Shown: positions 34,858 through 44,529 of the stretch, piece after piece
How positions within the stretch are numbered: position 1 is the first letter of the stretch
How the letters are laid out: each line of letters begins with the position of its first letter
DNA from: Gammaproteobacteria bacterium
Lineage (GTDB): Bacteria; Gemmatimonadota; Gemmatimonadetes; Longimicrobiales; Gaopeijiaceae
Direction of reading: 5' to 3'
Assembly (NCBI GenBank): GCA_028820325.1
Contig: JAPPJO010000080.1
Location: forward strand, 1-58,087
DNA: 58,087 bases
Made by a program: the position numbers and the translations under genes
Notes under the pieces: model-generated
What the model saw: only the letters and a program-made list of their open reading frames with translations
Databases searched by the model: none
Told to the model about the DNA's origin: nothing

Positions 34858-35799
34858 GTGGCCGTGCCCTTCACTGAAGAAGAAATCAAGGCCCGGGTGC
34901 AGAAGGGCTACATCGTGGAATCTCCCGAGGAGATGACCGAGGGTTACAGGAAGGCGCTCGCCATCCAGCTCACGGTCCAGGCCGACACCGAACTGATGAG
35001 CGCGCCTTCCTACTGGATGGCCGCGCGCCACGCGCCCTCCGCCAACACCCAGGTGAGCGCGCACGCCATCATCCAGGACGAACTGGCGCACGCCAACATC
35101 GCCTATCGCCTGCTGGAGGACATGGGCATCTCCAAGCAGAAGCTGGTCTACGAGCGGGAGCCGCACGAGTTCAAGCACCCCTACGGCTTCGACCAGCCCC
35201 TCGACAACTGGGCGGACCTGGTGGTGGCCAATGGCTTCTTCGACCGCGCCGGCATCTGCCTGCTCTCGGACGTGCACCGCAACACTTCCTACGGGCCGCT
35301 CAAGCGGGCGCTGGTGAAGGTGGACATGGAGGAGACCTTCCACCTGCGACACGGGGAGGTGTGGATGCGGCGGCTGGCCCGGGCCGGCGGCGCGGCCAAG
35401 GAGATTCTTCAGCGGTCGGTCGACTGGATGTTCCCGATGACCGTGGAGTGGTTCGGCCTGCCCGACGACCGCAAGCGCCACAGCGGCCAGCTCGAGTACA
35501 GGCTGAAGGGGCTCACCAACGACCAGTTGCGGCAGCTTTGGATGTCGTCCACGGTGCCCCTGTGCGAGCGGCTGGGCCTCGACGTCCCGGCGCATTTCGA
35601 CGAGGCCTCGCAGTCGTACGTGCTCGACTATCCCTTCCCGTGCCAGTACGACGCGAGCGAGAAGCGCTGGCTCTTCGAGGAGGGGACAATCACGTGGGGC
35701 CAGGTCTTCGAGCGCTGGAAGGGGCGCGGCCCGATGAACGAGATCTACGTCGAGTCGATCCGGCGCTCGCGCGGCCAGGTGAGCTCGTGGCTGAACTGA
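34858..35799 (+). CDS. paaA: 1,2-phenylacetyl-CoA epoxidase-type catalytic subunit PaaA
   Basis: A 313-residue ferritin-like di-iron subunit. Candidate iron ligands are E45, E75 and H78 (DELAHAN), D129 and E158/E159 with H162 (MEETFHLRHG). RNTSYGPLKRALVKV, LTNDQLRQLW and VPLCERLGLDVP match PaaA from memory. The start is GTG with GGAAAGGA upstream. In known systems PaaA with PaaC, PaaB and PaaE epoxidises the aromatic ring of phenylacetyl-CoA. The sequence is divergent from E. coli PaaA, and no paaE, paaG, paaZ or paaK is nearby, so another acyl-CoA substrate is conceivable. Confidence 0.87.
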   Translation: MAVPFTEEEIKARVQKGYIVESPEEMTEGYRKALAIQLTVQADTELMSAPSYWMAARHAPSANTQVSAHAIIQDELAHANIAYRLLEDMGISKQKLVYEREPHEFKHPYGFDQPLDNWADLVVANGFFDRAGICLLSDVHRNTSYGPLKRALVKVDMEETFHLRHGEVWMRRLARAGGAAKEILQRSVDWMFPMTVEWFGLPDDRKRHSGQLEYRLKGLTNDQLRQLWMSSTVPLCERLGLDVPAHFDEASQSYVLDYPFPCQYDASEKRWLFEEGTITWGQVFERWKGRGPMNEIYVESIRRSRGQVSSWLN

Positions 35800-36191
35800 G
35801 CGTCGGGCTGCCGCTGCATGTGGCCTCGCACATGAGCGGCGGGCGCGACCTGTGGTCCGAGCCCCTGTCGGAGCGGCCCCATGATCCGGAGGCGGCCGTA
35901 TGGCGCGCGCTCGGCGAGGTGCTCGACCCGGAGCTTCCCGTGAGCGTGACCGACCTGGGGCTGATCTACGGGGTGCGGGTGGACGGCGAGCGGGTCGAGG
36001 TTCGCCTGACTTTCACCGCCACGGCGTGCCCGTGCATGGAATTCATCGAGGAGGACGTGCGCGACCGGCTGCTCGCTGAGCCCTGGATTGCGGCGGTGGA
36101 GATCGAACAGGTATGGGATCCGCCCTGGACGAGCGCCCGCATCAGCCCCGCGGGACGGCGCGCGCTCCGGGGTGCCGGGGTGAGCGCCTGA
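35787..36191 (+). CDS. PaaD-like DUF59 protein lacking the zinc ribbon
   Basis: A 134-residue protein matching the N-terminal domain of PaaD: EVLDPELPVSVTDLGLIYGVRV, LTFTATACPCMEFIEEDV and DPPWTSARISPAGRRAL. It stops right after this domain, where E. coli PaaD goes on into a C-terminal Cys-rich ribbon. I chose the GTG at 35787, which overlaps the end of paaA and has AGGTGAG upstream; an ATG at 35832 is the alternative. It sits between paaA and paaB. It probably helps mature the di-iron centre, as proposed for PaaD. The missing ribbon is encoded at the end of the operon. Confidence 0.85.
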   Translation: MAELSVGLPLHVASHMSGGRDLWSEPLSERPHDPEAAVWRALGEVLDPELPVSVTDLGLIYGVRVDGERVEVRLTFTATACPCMEFIEEDVRDRLLAEPWIAAVEIEQVWDPPWTSARISPAGRRALRGAGVSA

Positions 36192-36211
36192 GGGCGCCGG
36201 CGGAGGGCACC

Positions 36212-36460
36212 ATGGAGGAAGCCGTCTACGATGTATTCGCGCGCAAGCAGAGGAGCGAGCCGCTCCGCCACATAGGCTACGTGGACGCCCCCGACGATGC
36301 CCTGGCGCGCGTCTACGCCTGGAAGACCTACGACGAGGAGAACTGGTTCGAGATGTGCGTCGTGCGCCGTGCCCACATCATCCCGGTGAACCGGATCGAC
36401 GGCCCGTATGCGGCGCGCGCGACAGGCCGGCTCGGGCGCCGCGCCGGGGAGCTGGGGTGA
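36212..36460 (+). CDS. paaB: Phenylacetyl-CoA epoxidase subunit PaaB-like
   Basis: An 82-residue protein. YDVFARKQRSEPLRHIGYVDAPDDALA and AWKTYDEENWFEMCVVRRAHI are the PaaB core, which bridges the PaaA/PaaC heterodimers in the known complex. It is a little shorter than the usual 90-95 residues. GGAGGG precedes the ATG, and its stop overlaps the GTG start of paaC. It has no catalytic role of its own by family knowledge. Confidence 0.87.
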   Translation: MEEAVYDVFARKQRSEPLRHIGYVDAPDDALARVYAWKTYDEENWFEMCVVRRAHIIPVNRIDGPYAARATGRLGRRAGELG

Positions 36461-37236
36461 ACGCCCGGGACTTTTCCCCCGAAGTCCGGGAAGCGCTCCA
36501 GAGGCTCGTCCTGTCGTTCGCCGACACAAAGCGCCTGCTCGGCATCCGCTACAGCGACTGGCTGCTGGGGGCCCCCTCCATCGAGAGCGGCATCGCGACC
36601 GCCTCCATGTCGCAGGACGAGTGGGGCCATGCGCGCCTCCTCTACGCGATGCTCAAGGACTTCGGCGTCGACCCCGTGGAGGTCGAGCATTCCCGCCCGC
36701 CCGCCGAGTATTGCTCGGCGTCCTGCCTGGACGAGCCCTTTGCCGACTGGGCCGCGGTCGTCGCCGGCATCGTGGTGGTGGATGGGACCCTTTCGCTGGC
36801 GCTGGAGGGATTTGCGAGGGGCGCCTACGACGCGGCCCGCCGGCGCATCCCCAAGATGCTCGCGGAGGAAGCGTTCCACCGCGATTTCGGACAAGCCTGG
36901 ATGCGCCGCATCAGCGAGGGCTCCGAGGAAGGACGGGAGCTTCTGGCCGCCGCCGTCGAGTCGATGCTGCCCGACGCGGTCACGTGCCTCCTGCCCGGCG
37001 ACGACGAAGCCGAGCTGCTCGCCGGGGCGGGAGTGACGGGCCAACCGGGCGATGCGCGCGCCAGGCTGGCGCGGAGGCTGGCGGAGCCCCTGTCGGCGCT
37101 GGGCATGGTGCCCGCCACCGATCCGCCGCTCCCCGGCGACTGGATCGCCAGCCGCCGCCGCCCGGCCGGTGAGCCTGCCGGAGACGCTGTCGAGCGCGCC
37201 CGTGGGGACCGCAACCGCGCGTTGTTCGTCGAATGA
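36457..37236 (+). CDS. paaC: Phenylacetyl-CoA epoxidase structural subunit PaaC-like
   Basis: A 259-residue ferritin-like protein related to PaaA but structural in known complexes. LGIRYSDWLLGAPSIESGIATASMSQDEWGHARLLY is the PaaC signature region, and LAEEAFHRDFGQAWMRR the second helical pair. It begins at a GTG overlapping the paaB stop, with GGGGAG upstream, and its own end overlaps the next ATG, so the last three genes are translationally coupled. PaaC holds PaaA in its active form. Confidence 0.88.
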   Translation: MNARDFSPEVREALQRLVLSFADTKRLLGIRYSDWLLGAPSIESGIATASMSQDEWGHARLLYAMLKDFGVDPVEVEHSRPPAEYCSASCLDEPFADWAAVVAGIVVVDGTLSLALEGFARGAYDAARRRIPKMLAEEAFHRDFGQAWMRRISEGSEEGRELLAAAVESMLPDAVTCLLPGDDEAELLAGAGVTGQPGDARARLARRLAEPLSALGMVPATDPPLPGDWIASRRRPAGEPAGDAVERARGDRNRALFVE

Positions 37237-37433
37237 GCGCCGACGAGGTCGCGGCCGGCGCCACGACCGGCCTTCCCGCGTCCCCCAGATGCCCGTTCTG
37301 CGACCGCACCGAGACCCGGCTGGTCAATCCGTTCGGCAGCCAGCTCTCGGTGGCAACCTACTGGTGCGACCGCTGCCGCACCGCGTTCGAGCACATCAAG
37401 TGGGCGGGGGCAGATTCCCCGCTTGTCCCCTGA
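37233..37433 (+). CDS. Stand-alone zinc-ribbon corresponding to the PaaD C-terminus
   Basis: A 66-residue protein coupled to paaC by ATGA overlap. It has two CxxC pairs, C20/C23 (CPFC) and C45/C48 (CDRC), with NPFGSQLSVATY between them and AFEHIKW at the end. This matches the C-terminal module of E. coli PaaD (CPRCGS...FGST...CNSC...FdyfK) from memory. Together with the DUF59 protein at 35787 it would reconstitute one PaaD from two genes. Zinc or Fe-S binding is expected. The first 17 residues are an unstructured Ala/Gly/Thr-rich leader. Confidence 0.82.
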   Translation: MSADEVAAGATTGLPASPRCPFCDRTETRLVNPFGSQLSVATYWCDRCRTAFEHIKWAGADSPLVP

Positions 37434-37504
37434 AGCATACCGGCGGCTCGCGGGTACGCATCCAGACAACCTTGACACCACCACTTCCCATCCAGACGAG
37501 ACTC

Positions 37505-38182
37505 ATGGTGAAGTTTTCCACATCGCATCGCGGCGCCCTCGGCGCGGCGCTCGCCATGGTCCTTTTTGCCGCTTGCTCGGCCTCGTCGGCCCTGCCTCCC
37601 TCCCGCGGCCTGATCACTCTCTCGGGCGCGCGCGTCCCTCCCGATCCCGCGCGCATGGACTCCATCGACATCTGGCTTCGCCCGCAGCTGGACAACATCC
37701 GGGAGGATCCCACCTTTCTCATTATCACCGACTTCCACGACGGACCCGTCATGCCCTGGGAGAACTTCGTCATGGAAGGTGACACTGCCCGCGGCGGCCT
37801 GGACGGAACCATCGCCGACGCGCGGCCCGTGTACCTGGTATACGCGCACCTGCACCTCATGCACCGGATGGAACGGCTGGATGAGTGGCTTCCGGATGCG
37901 GTAGGGCTCGATGGGTACGAACTCGAGCGGGCGATCGTGGCCCGCACCGCGGACGTCTGGTTCTACGGTCGATCGCTGTACGGCTGGGCTCCCTATCTGC
38001 CCCTGGATGAACTGCTCTTCTCCAGCGAGAACGGTTATCTGGACGCCTATCTGCTGACCGCGCGCGCGGAGGAGTTCGCCATGGAGCGGGACGCCTGGCT
38101 GGACGAGAGCGCCGGGGCGCAGGAGGCATACCGTACCTGGTTCCGGAGCGCCTTCGAGACCAACCCGCCCGGCTTGCGCTGA
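37505..38182 (+). CDS. Putative lipoprotein of unknown function
   Basis: A 225-residue protein with a signal peptide and lipobox (LFAAC), so it is likely membrane-anchored. The mature domain is rich in aromatic and acidic residues (DVWFYGRSLYGWAPYLPLDELLF, WFRSAFETNPPG) and contains no motif I know. The ribosome site is weak. A TTGACA lies about 25 nt upstream, but no matching -10 follows at the right distance. Its stop overlaps the next start (TGATG), so it is coupled to the ICMT-like methyltransferase gene. Function unknown. Confidence 0.72.
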   Translation: MVKFSTSHRGALGAALAMVLFAACSASSALPPSRGLITLSGARVPPDPARMDSIDIWLRPQLDNIREDPTFLIITDFHDGPVMPWENFVMEGDTARGGLDGTIADARPVYLVYAHLHLMHRMERLDEWLPDAVGLDGYELERAIVARTADVWFYGRSLYGWAPYLPLDELLFSSENGYLDAYLLTARAEEFAMERDAWLDESAGAQEAYRTWFRSAFETNPPGLR

Positions 38183-38976
38183 TGCCGGACCGCGACCCGC
38201 CGGCTCCGCACACGGGAGCGCGGGGTCGCGAACCTGCCGATGCGGGGCTGGTCGAGGAATGGGCCCGGACCGGGAACTGGCTCTTTCGCTGGCGCAGCTA
38301 TCTGCCGCTGCTCGTCCTGGCCGCTCTCGCCGCCCTGAGCTTCGCCTTCCCACCCGGCACTGCCGGCCAACTGGACGGCTGGGAGCTGACGGGAATGCTG
38401 GTGGCCGTAGCGGGGCTGGTGCTGCGCACCTGGACCGTGGGGCATGCGCCGGCCGGGACTTCAGGCCGGGGAACCCGCAAGCTCGAAGCCACCGCGCTGA
38501 GCACCGAGGGGATGTACTCGGTGGTGCGCCATCCCCTATACCTGGGGAACCTCCTGATCTGGGCGGGCGTGGCCACGACCACGGGCAGTCTCGCCGCCGT
38601 GGCGGTCACCATTCTCGTGTTCTGGAGCTACAACGGGCGCATCATGCTCGCCGAGGAGCGCTTCCTGCAGGCACGTTTCGGCTCCGACTTCACCCGCTGG
38701 GCGGCGCGCACGCCCGCGCTATTGCCGGCTCCGCGGCTCTGGCGGCCGTACCGGCTGCCGTTCTCGCTGCTGTTCGCGCTCGGGCGGGACCACGCCGCCC
38801 TGTACGCCTGGGTGGCTGCGACCACTGCGCTGGAAGTCGCGGAGACGCTGGGCGCAGGGAACGGTCTCGATCTGGCGCCCTTCTGGGGGATCTACTTCGG
38901 AGCCGGCACGGTGGTGTATGTCGTGCTCTGGCGGCTCAAGAAGGACTCGACGCTGCTCGATGTGGAGGGCAGGTAG
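38182..38976 (+). CDS. Isoprenylcysteine carboxyl methyltransferase-like membrane protein
   Basis: A 264-residue membrane protein with about five spans. STEGMYSVVRHPLYLGNLLIWAGVA followed by MLAEERFLQARFGSDFTRWAARTPALLP is the SAM-binding region of ICMT/PEMT-type methyltransferases (RHPxYxG and EERxL..Fgx.Y). Bacterial relatives methylate lipids or small hydrophobic substrates, and many are uncharacterised. The first 25 residues are hydrophilic. Translational coupling to the preceding lipoprotein is the only clue to a partner. Confidence 0.83.
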   Translation: MPDRDPPAPHTGARGREPADAGLVEEWARTGNWLFRWRSYLPLLVLAALAALSFAFPPGTAGQLDGWELTGMLVAVAGLVLRTWTVGHAPAGTSGRGTRKLEATALSTEGMYSVVRHPLYLGNLLIWAGVATTTGSLAAVAVTILVFWSYNGRIMLAEERFLQARFGSDFTRWAARTPALLPAPRLWRPYRLPFSLLFALGRDHAALYAWVAATTALEVAETLGAGNGLDLAPFWGIYFGAGTVVYVVLWRLKKDSTLLDVEGR

Positions 38977-39016
38977 ACGGCGCCGGTCGGGGAGAGGCGA
39001 TGGTCGCGATTCGTCC

Positions 39017-39334
39017 TCACGACGGTGTGAGCAGCCACTTGATCGACACCGGATCGGTACCCGAGGCGTCTTCCCGCACGTGGACGTCGACGCGGCCCGT
39101 ATCGGCGAGGCGGCGGTTGGTGACCCTGCCTCCGAACGCTGCGAACCCTGTCACCGTGACGCTGCGCCGGGTTCCGTCGGGAGCCGTGGCGGTGAGCCGC
39201 GAACCCCGGAGGTCGCGCACCCGGGGCGGCGGGCCGTCCTGCAGCTGGAGCCGCAGAATGCGGCCGCCATGGGGCGCGTCCAAGGCGTCGATCACTCGAA
39301 AGACCGGGGTTTGCCGTACACCGCTTGCGGCCAT
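39017..39334 (-). CDS. Small conserved-looking hypothetical protein (105 aa)
   Basis: A 105-residue protein rich in beta-strand patterns: FRVIDALDAPHGGRILRLQLQDG, RDLRGSRLTATAPDG and RRSVTVTGFAAFGG. AAGG precedes the ATG. It has no signal peptide or membrane segment. It is convergent with the ICMT-like gene and divergent from the decarboxylase gene, so it is a single-gene unit. I do not recognise the family. The regular, non-random amino-acid pattern is why I call it real. Confidence 0.6.
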   Translation of the reverse strand: MAASGVRQTPVFRVIDALDAPHGGRILRLQLQDGPPPRVRDLRGSRLTATAPDGTRRSVTVTGFAAFGGRVTNRRLADTGRVDVHVREDASGTDPVSIKWLLTPS

Positions 39335-39444
39335 GCTACCTTGGGAGGTTGGAGTCTGCCGCCGTGACCCGGCGAGGGTCCCGGGGCGATGGAGAAACAA
39401 ACTGGAAACCCGGTATCTGCGCGTCAATGCCGGAAGGAGGAGAG

Positions 39445-40905
39445 GTGACCGGGCCCGGACCCGAACACGCGCGCGCCGAAGCGGGCGCGCTGCAACTGGA
39501 CGCCGACCTGATGCGCCGCCTGGGATACGAGATGGTGGACCGGGTGGTGGCCCGCTGGACCGGCCTCCGCGAAGACCGCGCCTGGGGCACCGCCGACCGG
39601 GCGTACACGGAAGCCCGTCTTCGCGAGGCGGCTCCCGAGACCGGCCGCGATCCGGACGAGGTCATCGACCGGGTTCTGCGCGACGTCCTTCCCTACGCGG
39701 GGCGCATCGATCATCCCCGCTTTTTCGCCTTCATTCCCTCCTCGCCCACCTGGCCGAGCTTCCTGGCGCACATGCTCACCGGCGGCTTCAACGTCTTCCA
39801 GGGCACGTGGCTGGAATCGGCGGGTCCCAGCCAGGTGGAGCTGGTGGTGCTCGACTGGTTCCGCGAATGGCTGGGCATGCCGGAGACCGCGGGGGGTGTG
39901 TTCACCAGCGGGGGCTCGGCCGCGACCCTGAACGCCATGGTGGCCGCGCGCCACGCGGCGGGCGACGGCGAGCGGCTGATGCTGTACGAGGGCGATCAGT
40001 GCCACGCGTCCGTGGAACGGGCCGCGCGCATCTGCGGCTTCCGCGCCGACAACCTGCGCCGCGTGCCCACCGACGACCGTTACCGGCTCGATGTCGAGGT
40101 GCTGGAGCACATGATCCGCTACGACCGGGCCGAGGGCAGAACGCCCTTCATGGTGTCCGCCAACGCGGGAGCCACCAACACGGGAGCCATCGATCCGCTG
40201 GACGCGATCGCCGATCTGTGCGAGCGCGAGGGCCTCTGGTTCCACATCGACGGGGCCTACGGCGGCTTCGCGGTCCTCGACGAAGGCGCGCGACGGAGCC
40301 TCAAGGGCATCGAACGTGCCGACAGTGTGGTTCTGGATCCGCACAAGTGGTTTTTCCAGCCCTATGAGACGGGGTGCCTGATGGTGCGCGACCCGGCGCT
40401 GCTGCGCGATGCCTTCCGGATCATGCCCGAGTACCTGCAGGACACGGACATGAGCCTGGAGCACGTGAACTTCGCCGACCGCGGACTCCAGTTGAGCCGC
40501 TCCTTCCGGGCGCTGCGGGTGTGGATGTCGGTCCAGATCCTGGGGCTGGAGGAGTTCCGAGTCGTCATCGGACGTGCGCTCGAGCTGGCGCGCAGGGCGG
40601 AGGCCTGGATCCGGGGACGCGCGCGCCTGGAGCTGCTCAGCCCGGCCAGCCTGGGCGTGGTCTGCTACCGCTTTCGACCGCCCGGCATGGATGCGCCGGC
40701 GCTGGATTCGCTCAACCGCGAGATCCAGGACGAGATCGTCGAGAGCGGTTTCGCGATGATCTCCTCGACGCGGCTTCAGGGCGCCTACTCGCTGCGCCTT
40801 TGCATCCTCAACTACCGGAGCACCTGGCAGGACGTGCGCGCCACCCTCGAGCGCGTGGAAGAGATCGGACAGCGGCGCGTGAGGGCGGCGGCGTGCACCT
40901 CGTAG
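39445..40905 (+). CDS. Group II PLP-dependent (aromatic-L-amino-acid type) decarboxylase
   Basis: A 486-residue fold-type I PLP enzyme. HPRFFAFIPSSPTWPSFLAHML is the substrate-side N-terminal segment, GGVFTSGGSAATLNAMVAAR the phosphate-binding region and WFHIDGAYGG holds the ring-nitrogen aspartate. K301 in DPHKWFFQPYETG is the Schiff-base lysine. I prefer GTG at 39445, because an ideal GGAGG lies about 5 nt before it, whereas the ATG at 39427 has none. The family includes DOPA/tryptophan and phenylacetaldehyde-forming enzymes; the substrate is uncertain. Its end overlaps the next gene by 13 nt. Confidence 0.88.
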   Translation: MTGPGPEHARAEAGALQLDADLMRRLGYEMVDRVVARWTGLREDRAWGTADRAYTEARLREAAPETGRDPDEVIDRVLRDVLPYAGRIDHPRFFAFIPSSPTWPSFLAHMLTGGFNVFQGTWLESAGPSQVELVVLDWFREWLGMPETAGGVFTSGGSAATLNAMVAARHAAGDGERLMLYEGDQCHASVERAARICGFRADNLRRVPTDDRYRLDVEVLEHMIRYDRAEGRTPFMVSANAGATNTGAIDPLDAIADLCEREGLWFHIDGAYGGFAVLDEGARRSLKGIERADSVVLDPHKWFFQPYETGCLMVRDPALLRDAFRIMPEYLQDTDMSLEHVNFADRGLQLSRSFRALRVWMSVQILGLEEFRVVIGRALELARRAEAWIRGRARLELLSPASLGVVCYRFRPPGMDAPALDSLNREIQDEIVESGFAMISSTRLQGAYSLRLCILNYRSTWQDVRATLERVEEIGQRRVRAAACTS

Positions 40906-41585
40906 ACCAGATCCTGCTGGCGGTGCTGCTCGTCCTCGCTCCCATCAACGGCGTCGCGCAACTGTGGCTTGCCAGGAAGAACCAGGAGCTTGCGCGCATT
41001 CCCGTGTACGTGAGTTCCGGGATCTTCATCTTCGTCCTGGGAGCGGCCAGCGCGATCGTCGGGGTGACCGGCGTCGGACTGCCCGCCCTGGGGCTGGCGC
41101 CGCTCGACCCCTTCGCGTTCGTGGCGTGGACGGCCGCGATCGCCGCGGCGGTCCTGGGGATCATGATGCTGTTCACGTGGATCGCCCGTGCCGCCGGGCT
41201 GCGCGACTCGCCCTTCCTGGCCCGGCTGCTTCCACGCACCCGCCGCGAGAGGGCGTACTTCGCGGGCCTTTCCTTCGTTGCCGGGACGGGCGAAGAGATC
41301 GCCTACCGGGGGTACGCCATGTCGGCGCTGGGGGCGATGTCGGTGGGCCCGTGGATGGCCGCGGCGGTCACCTCGGCGGCGTTCGGGTTGTTACATTCCT
41401 ACCAGGGTGCGCGGGGTATCGTGACGACCGGGGTGGCCGGGTTCGCCTTCGCCGCGTCGTTCATTCTGACCGGGAGCATCTGGCCCGCGATGGCCGCGCA
41501 CATCACGATCGATCTGGTCGCCGGGCTGGTTCTCGGCGAGAGGCTGCTCACCCATCGAGACGGAGGAACCGAGGCGTGCGCGTAG
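40893..41585 (+). CDS. CPBP-family intramembrane glutamic endopeptidase
   Basis: A 230-residue membrane protein with about seven spans. The ABI/CPBP motifs are present: E134-E135 with R139 in GTGEEIAYRG, H168 in FGLLHSYQG and H203/D207 in AAHITIDL. These are the catalytic residues of Rce1-like proteases. The start is GTG inside the end of the decarboxylase gene, so translation is coupled. Bacterial members act in membrane protein processing or bacteriocin immunity. No peptide precursor is visible nearby. Confidence 0.88.
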   Translation: MHLVDQILLAVLLVLAPINGVAQLWLARKNQELARIPVYVSSGIFIFVLGAASAIVGVTGVGLPALGLAPLDPFAFVAWTAAIAAAVLGIMMLFTWIARAAGLRDSPFLARLLPRTRRERAYFAGLSFVAGTGEEIAYRGYAMSALGAMSVGPWMAAAVTSAAFGLLHSYQGARGIVTTGVAGFAFAASFILTGSIWPAMAAHITIDLVAGLVLGERLLTHRDGGTEACA

Positions 41586-41995
41586 ACCTCGCTTTGCTGG
41601 CGGACGCCGCCACGGTGGACAGCGCCGGCAAGCTGAACATCCTGGGCATCTTCGATTCGATCACCTCCACGCGGTTTCCGGCCAAGCACGGCCTCATCTC
41701 CCTGGTGCTGCGCTTCTCGGCGGGGCTGGCGCAGGCCGGGGAACACGCCATCAGGATTCGGTTGCGCGGGCCGTCGGGGGAGGACGTCCTGCGCCTGGAC
41801 GGCAAGGTCAAGTTCGGGCCCGGCCCGGCGAGTGATGGCGGACAACTGAAGATTCCCCACATCCTGAACATGGACGGGATCGTCTTCAGGACCCCGGGAC
41901 GTTACGCCTTCGATGTCGACCTCGACGGCGAGCATCAGGTGTCGCTGCCGCTGCGGGTGGTTTCGTCCGCATTCGCGGCGGCCGCCGAAGCCTGA
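41576..41995 (+). CDS. Conserved hypothetical protein (DUF6941-like)
   Basis: A 139-residue soluble protein starting at GTG with GGAGG upstream, overlapping the end of the CPBP gene by 10 nt. The opening [29 protein letters not shown] is a pattern I have met in short uncharacterised proteins (DUF6941, a tentative memory). The rest reads as a beta sandwich ([21 protein letters not shown]). No catalytic motif is seen. It precedes gyrA by 38 nt on the same strand. Confidence 0.7.
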   Translation: MRVDLALLADAATVDSAGKLNILGIFDSITSTRFPAKHGLISLVLRFSAGLAQAGEHAIRIRLRGPSGEDVLRLDGKVKFGPGPASDGGQLKIPHILNMDGIVFRTPGRYAFDVDLDGEHQVSLPLRVVSSAFAAAAEA

Positions 41996-42033
41996 GCGCC
42001 GCACGTTTTCAGGTCCCCGGCCGAGGAGTAGTC

Positions 42034-44529
42034 ATGATGCAGATAGCCCGGTCGAGGGAACGCATTCTTCCGCGTCCCATCGAGCAGGAGATGCGGGAGT
42101 CGTTCCTCGACTACTCGATGAGCGTCATCGTCCAGCGGGCGCTGCCGGATGTGCGCGACGGGCTCAAGCCGGTGCACCGGCGCATCCTCTTCGCCATGCA
42201 CGAGCTGGGGCTGGCCCCGGAGCGGAGCTACAAGAAGAGCGCCACCGTGGTCGGGGACGTGCTGGGCAAGTACCACCCGCACGGGGACAGCGCCGTCTAC
42301 GACGCCCTGGTGCGCATGGTGCAGGATTTCTCGCTGCGTTATCCGCTGGTGGACGGTCAGGGCAACTTCGGTTCCATCGACGGGGATCCGGCGGCGGCGT
42401 ACCGGTACACCGAGGCGCGCCTCTCGCGGGTGGCCGCCGATCTTCTGACCGACATCGCCCGGGACACCGTCGACTGGACGCCCAACTTCGACGACCGCCT
42501 GCAGGAGCCGGTCGTGGTGCCCTCGCGGCTCCCCAACCTGCTGATGAACGGCAGCGCCGGGATCGCGGTGGGGATGAGCACGAACGTGCCGCCGCACAAC
42601 CTCGGGGAGCTGGTTGCGGCGATCAGGAAGCTGACGGACGATGAGGAGCCGACGCTGGACGAGCTGATGGAGGTCATTCCCGGGCCGGATTTTCCGACCG
42701 GCGGCTTCATCGTCGGGCGCAAGGGCATCCGGGAGATGTACCGCACCGGCCGGGGACGCATCGTCATGCGGGCGCGCGTGGTGCGCGAGAAGATCCGCGG
42801 CGGAAGGGAGCAGCTGGTGATTGCCGAGCTGCCCTACGCCACCTCGAAGTCCAAGATCATCGCCCAGATCGCGGGGCTGTCGCGCAAGGGTTCGCTGTCC
42901 GAGGTGTCCAACCTGCGCGACGAATCCGACCGCGACGGCGTCCGCCTGGTCATCGAGCTGAAGCGCGGCGCCGATGCCGGCACGGTGCTGAAGCGGCTCT
43001 TCCGGCGCACCGGCCTGCAATCCACCTTCGGCGCAATTCTGCTGGCGCTGGACCGGGGCGAGCCCCGCGAGTTCACCCTGAAGGAAATGCTGGAGCGCTT
43101 CCGCGATCACCGCGTGGAGGTCATCCGGCGACGGTCGCAGCATGAGCTGGCCAAGGCGGAAGACCGCGCGCACGTCGTCGAGGGCATGCTGCGCGCCCTC
43201 GATTTCATCGATGAGGTGATCGCGATCATCCGCTCATCGGAGGATCGCGCGCAGGCGGCGGAGCGGCTGCAGGACGAGCTGGATCTCTCCGAGCGGCAGG
43301 CCGGCGCCATACTGGACATGCAGTTGGCGCGCCTGACCTCGCTCGAGCGCCAGAAGCTGGAGGACGAGCTTGTCGGGCTGCGAAAGACCATCCGCCGGCT
43401 CCGCCACATCCTGTCGAGCGAGTACCGGCAGCTCCAGGTGATGCTGGAGGAGCTGGAGGAGGGGGTGCGGAAGTTCGGCGACGCGCGCCGCACGACCATT
43501 CTGGACAGAAAGGCCGCCTCGAAGGAGACCGTGGAGGCCGCGGAGGCGGACGAGGATGTGGTGGTCACCGTCAGCCACCAGGGGTTCGTGAAGCGCATGC
43601 CCGTGCACCTGTACCGCCGCCGGCTGGCGAGCGGGAAGCTGCTCGCGGGGATGGCGCGCTACCCGGACGATTACATAGAGCGCCTCTTCGTGGCGCGCAC
43701 CCAGGGGTGGATCCTCGCGTTCACGGAAGGCGGCCATGTCCACTTCCTGAGCGTGGCCGACGTTCCCGAGAGCGGGCTGGCGTCGCGCGGGCAGTCCCTG
43801 TATGCCCTGACGGAGGGCAATCGGGCGGATCCGTTCACGGCGCTGCTGCAGGTCGACAGCCTGACCGCGGACGGGCACGTGGTGTTCGTGACCGAGCGGG
43901 GCACGGTGAAGCGGACGCGCCTGTCGGAGTTCTCGAACCCGCGGGCGGTCGGGCTGGCCGCCTCCCGGGTGCGGCCGGGCGACCGCATCGTCACGGTGAT
44001 GCTCTCCGAGGGCGGTGCCGACGTCATGCTGGCGACGCGCAACGGGCGTGCGATCCGTTTCGCCGAGGGGCAGGTGCCGGTCGTGGGTCGGACCGCGTTC
44101 GGGGTGAAGGGCATCCGGCTGCGCGGCGACGACCTGGTGGTGTCCGCTCTCCTGATCCGCCGGGAAGGCACGGTGCTGGCCGTGTCCGACCAGGGGTGGG
44201 GCCGGCGCACGGACGTGAGCGACTACCCGCGGCAGAAGCGCGGCGGCCTGGGCGTGGTCCTGCCTCCGCCCGGCGACCGCCAGGGAAGCTTGATCGGCGC
44301 GATCGAGGTCCTCGACCAGGACGCGGTCATGCTGGTGACGGCGGCGGGTCGCATCACCCAGGTGGTGGCGGGGGACGTGCCGGTCACCGGGAAGGGCGCG
44401 CGCGGCAGGCCGCTGGCCGAGGTGGAAGTGGGCGACCGCGTGGTCCGGCTGACCCGCACCCAGGGGGGTGGGGGGTCACCGGAGAAGACGGCACGAGAGG
44501 AGACGGCGCCGCTCTTCGCCGGCTCATGA
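42034..44529 (+). CDS. gyrA: DNA gyrase subunit A
   Basis: An 831-residue type IIA topoisomerase A subunit. The DNA-cleaving tyrosine is Y125 in YRYTEARL. The quinolone-determining loop [10 protein letters not shown] keeps S86 and D90, the drug-sensitive residues. Residues 1-480 are the breakage-reunion domain with long coiled arms, and residues 500-800 are the beta-pinwheel. QKRGGLG near residue 730 fits the GyrA box (QRRGGKG), which argues for gyrase over topoisomerase IV, although the match is imperfect. GAGGAG precedes the ATG. gyrB is not in the window. Confidence 0.92.
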   Translation: MMQIARSRERILPRPIEQEMRESFLDYSMSVIVQRALPDVRDGLKPVHRRILFAMHELGLAPERSYKKSATVVGDVLGKYHPHGDSAVYDALVRMVQDFSLRYPLVDGQGNFGSIDGDPAAAYRYTEARLSRVAADLLTDIARDTVDWTPNFDDRLQEPVVVPSRLPNLLMNGSAGIAVGMSTNVPPHNLGELVAAIRKLTDDEEPTLDELMEVIPGPDFPTGGFIVGRKGIREMYRTGRGRIVMRARVVREKIRGGREQLVIAELPYATSKSKIIAQIAGLSRKGSLSEVSNLRDESDRDGVRLVIELKRGADAGTVLKRLFRRTGLQSTFGAILLALDRGEPREFTLKEMLERFRDHRVEVIRRRSQHELAKAEDRAHVVEGMLRALDFIDEVIAIIRSSEDRAQAAERLQDELDLSERQAGAILDMQLARLTSLERQKLEDELVGLRKTIRRLRHILSSEYRQLQVMLEELEEGVRKFGDARRTTILDRKAASKETVEAAEADEDVVVTVSHQGFVKRMPVHLYRRRLASGKLLAGMARYPDDYIERLFVARTQGWILAFTEGGHVHFLSVADVPESGLASRGQSLYALTEGNRADPFTALLQVDSLTADGHVVFVTERGTVKRTRLSEFSNPRAVGLAASRVRPGDRIVTVMLSEGGADVMLATRNGRAIRFAEGQVPVVGRTAFGVKGIRLRGDDLVVSALLIRREGTVLAVSDQGWGRRTDVSDYPRQKRGGLGVVLPPPGDRQGSLIGAIEVLDQDAVMLVTAAGRITQVVAGDVPVTGKGARGRPLAEVEVGDRVVRLTRTQGGGGSPEKTAREETAPLFAGS

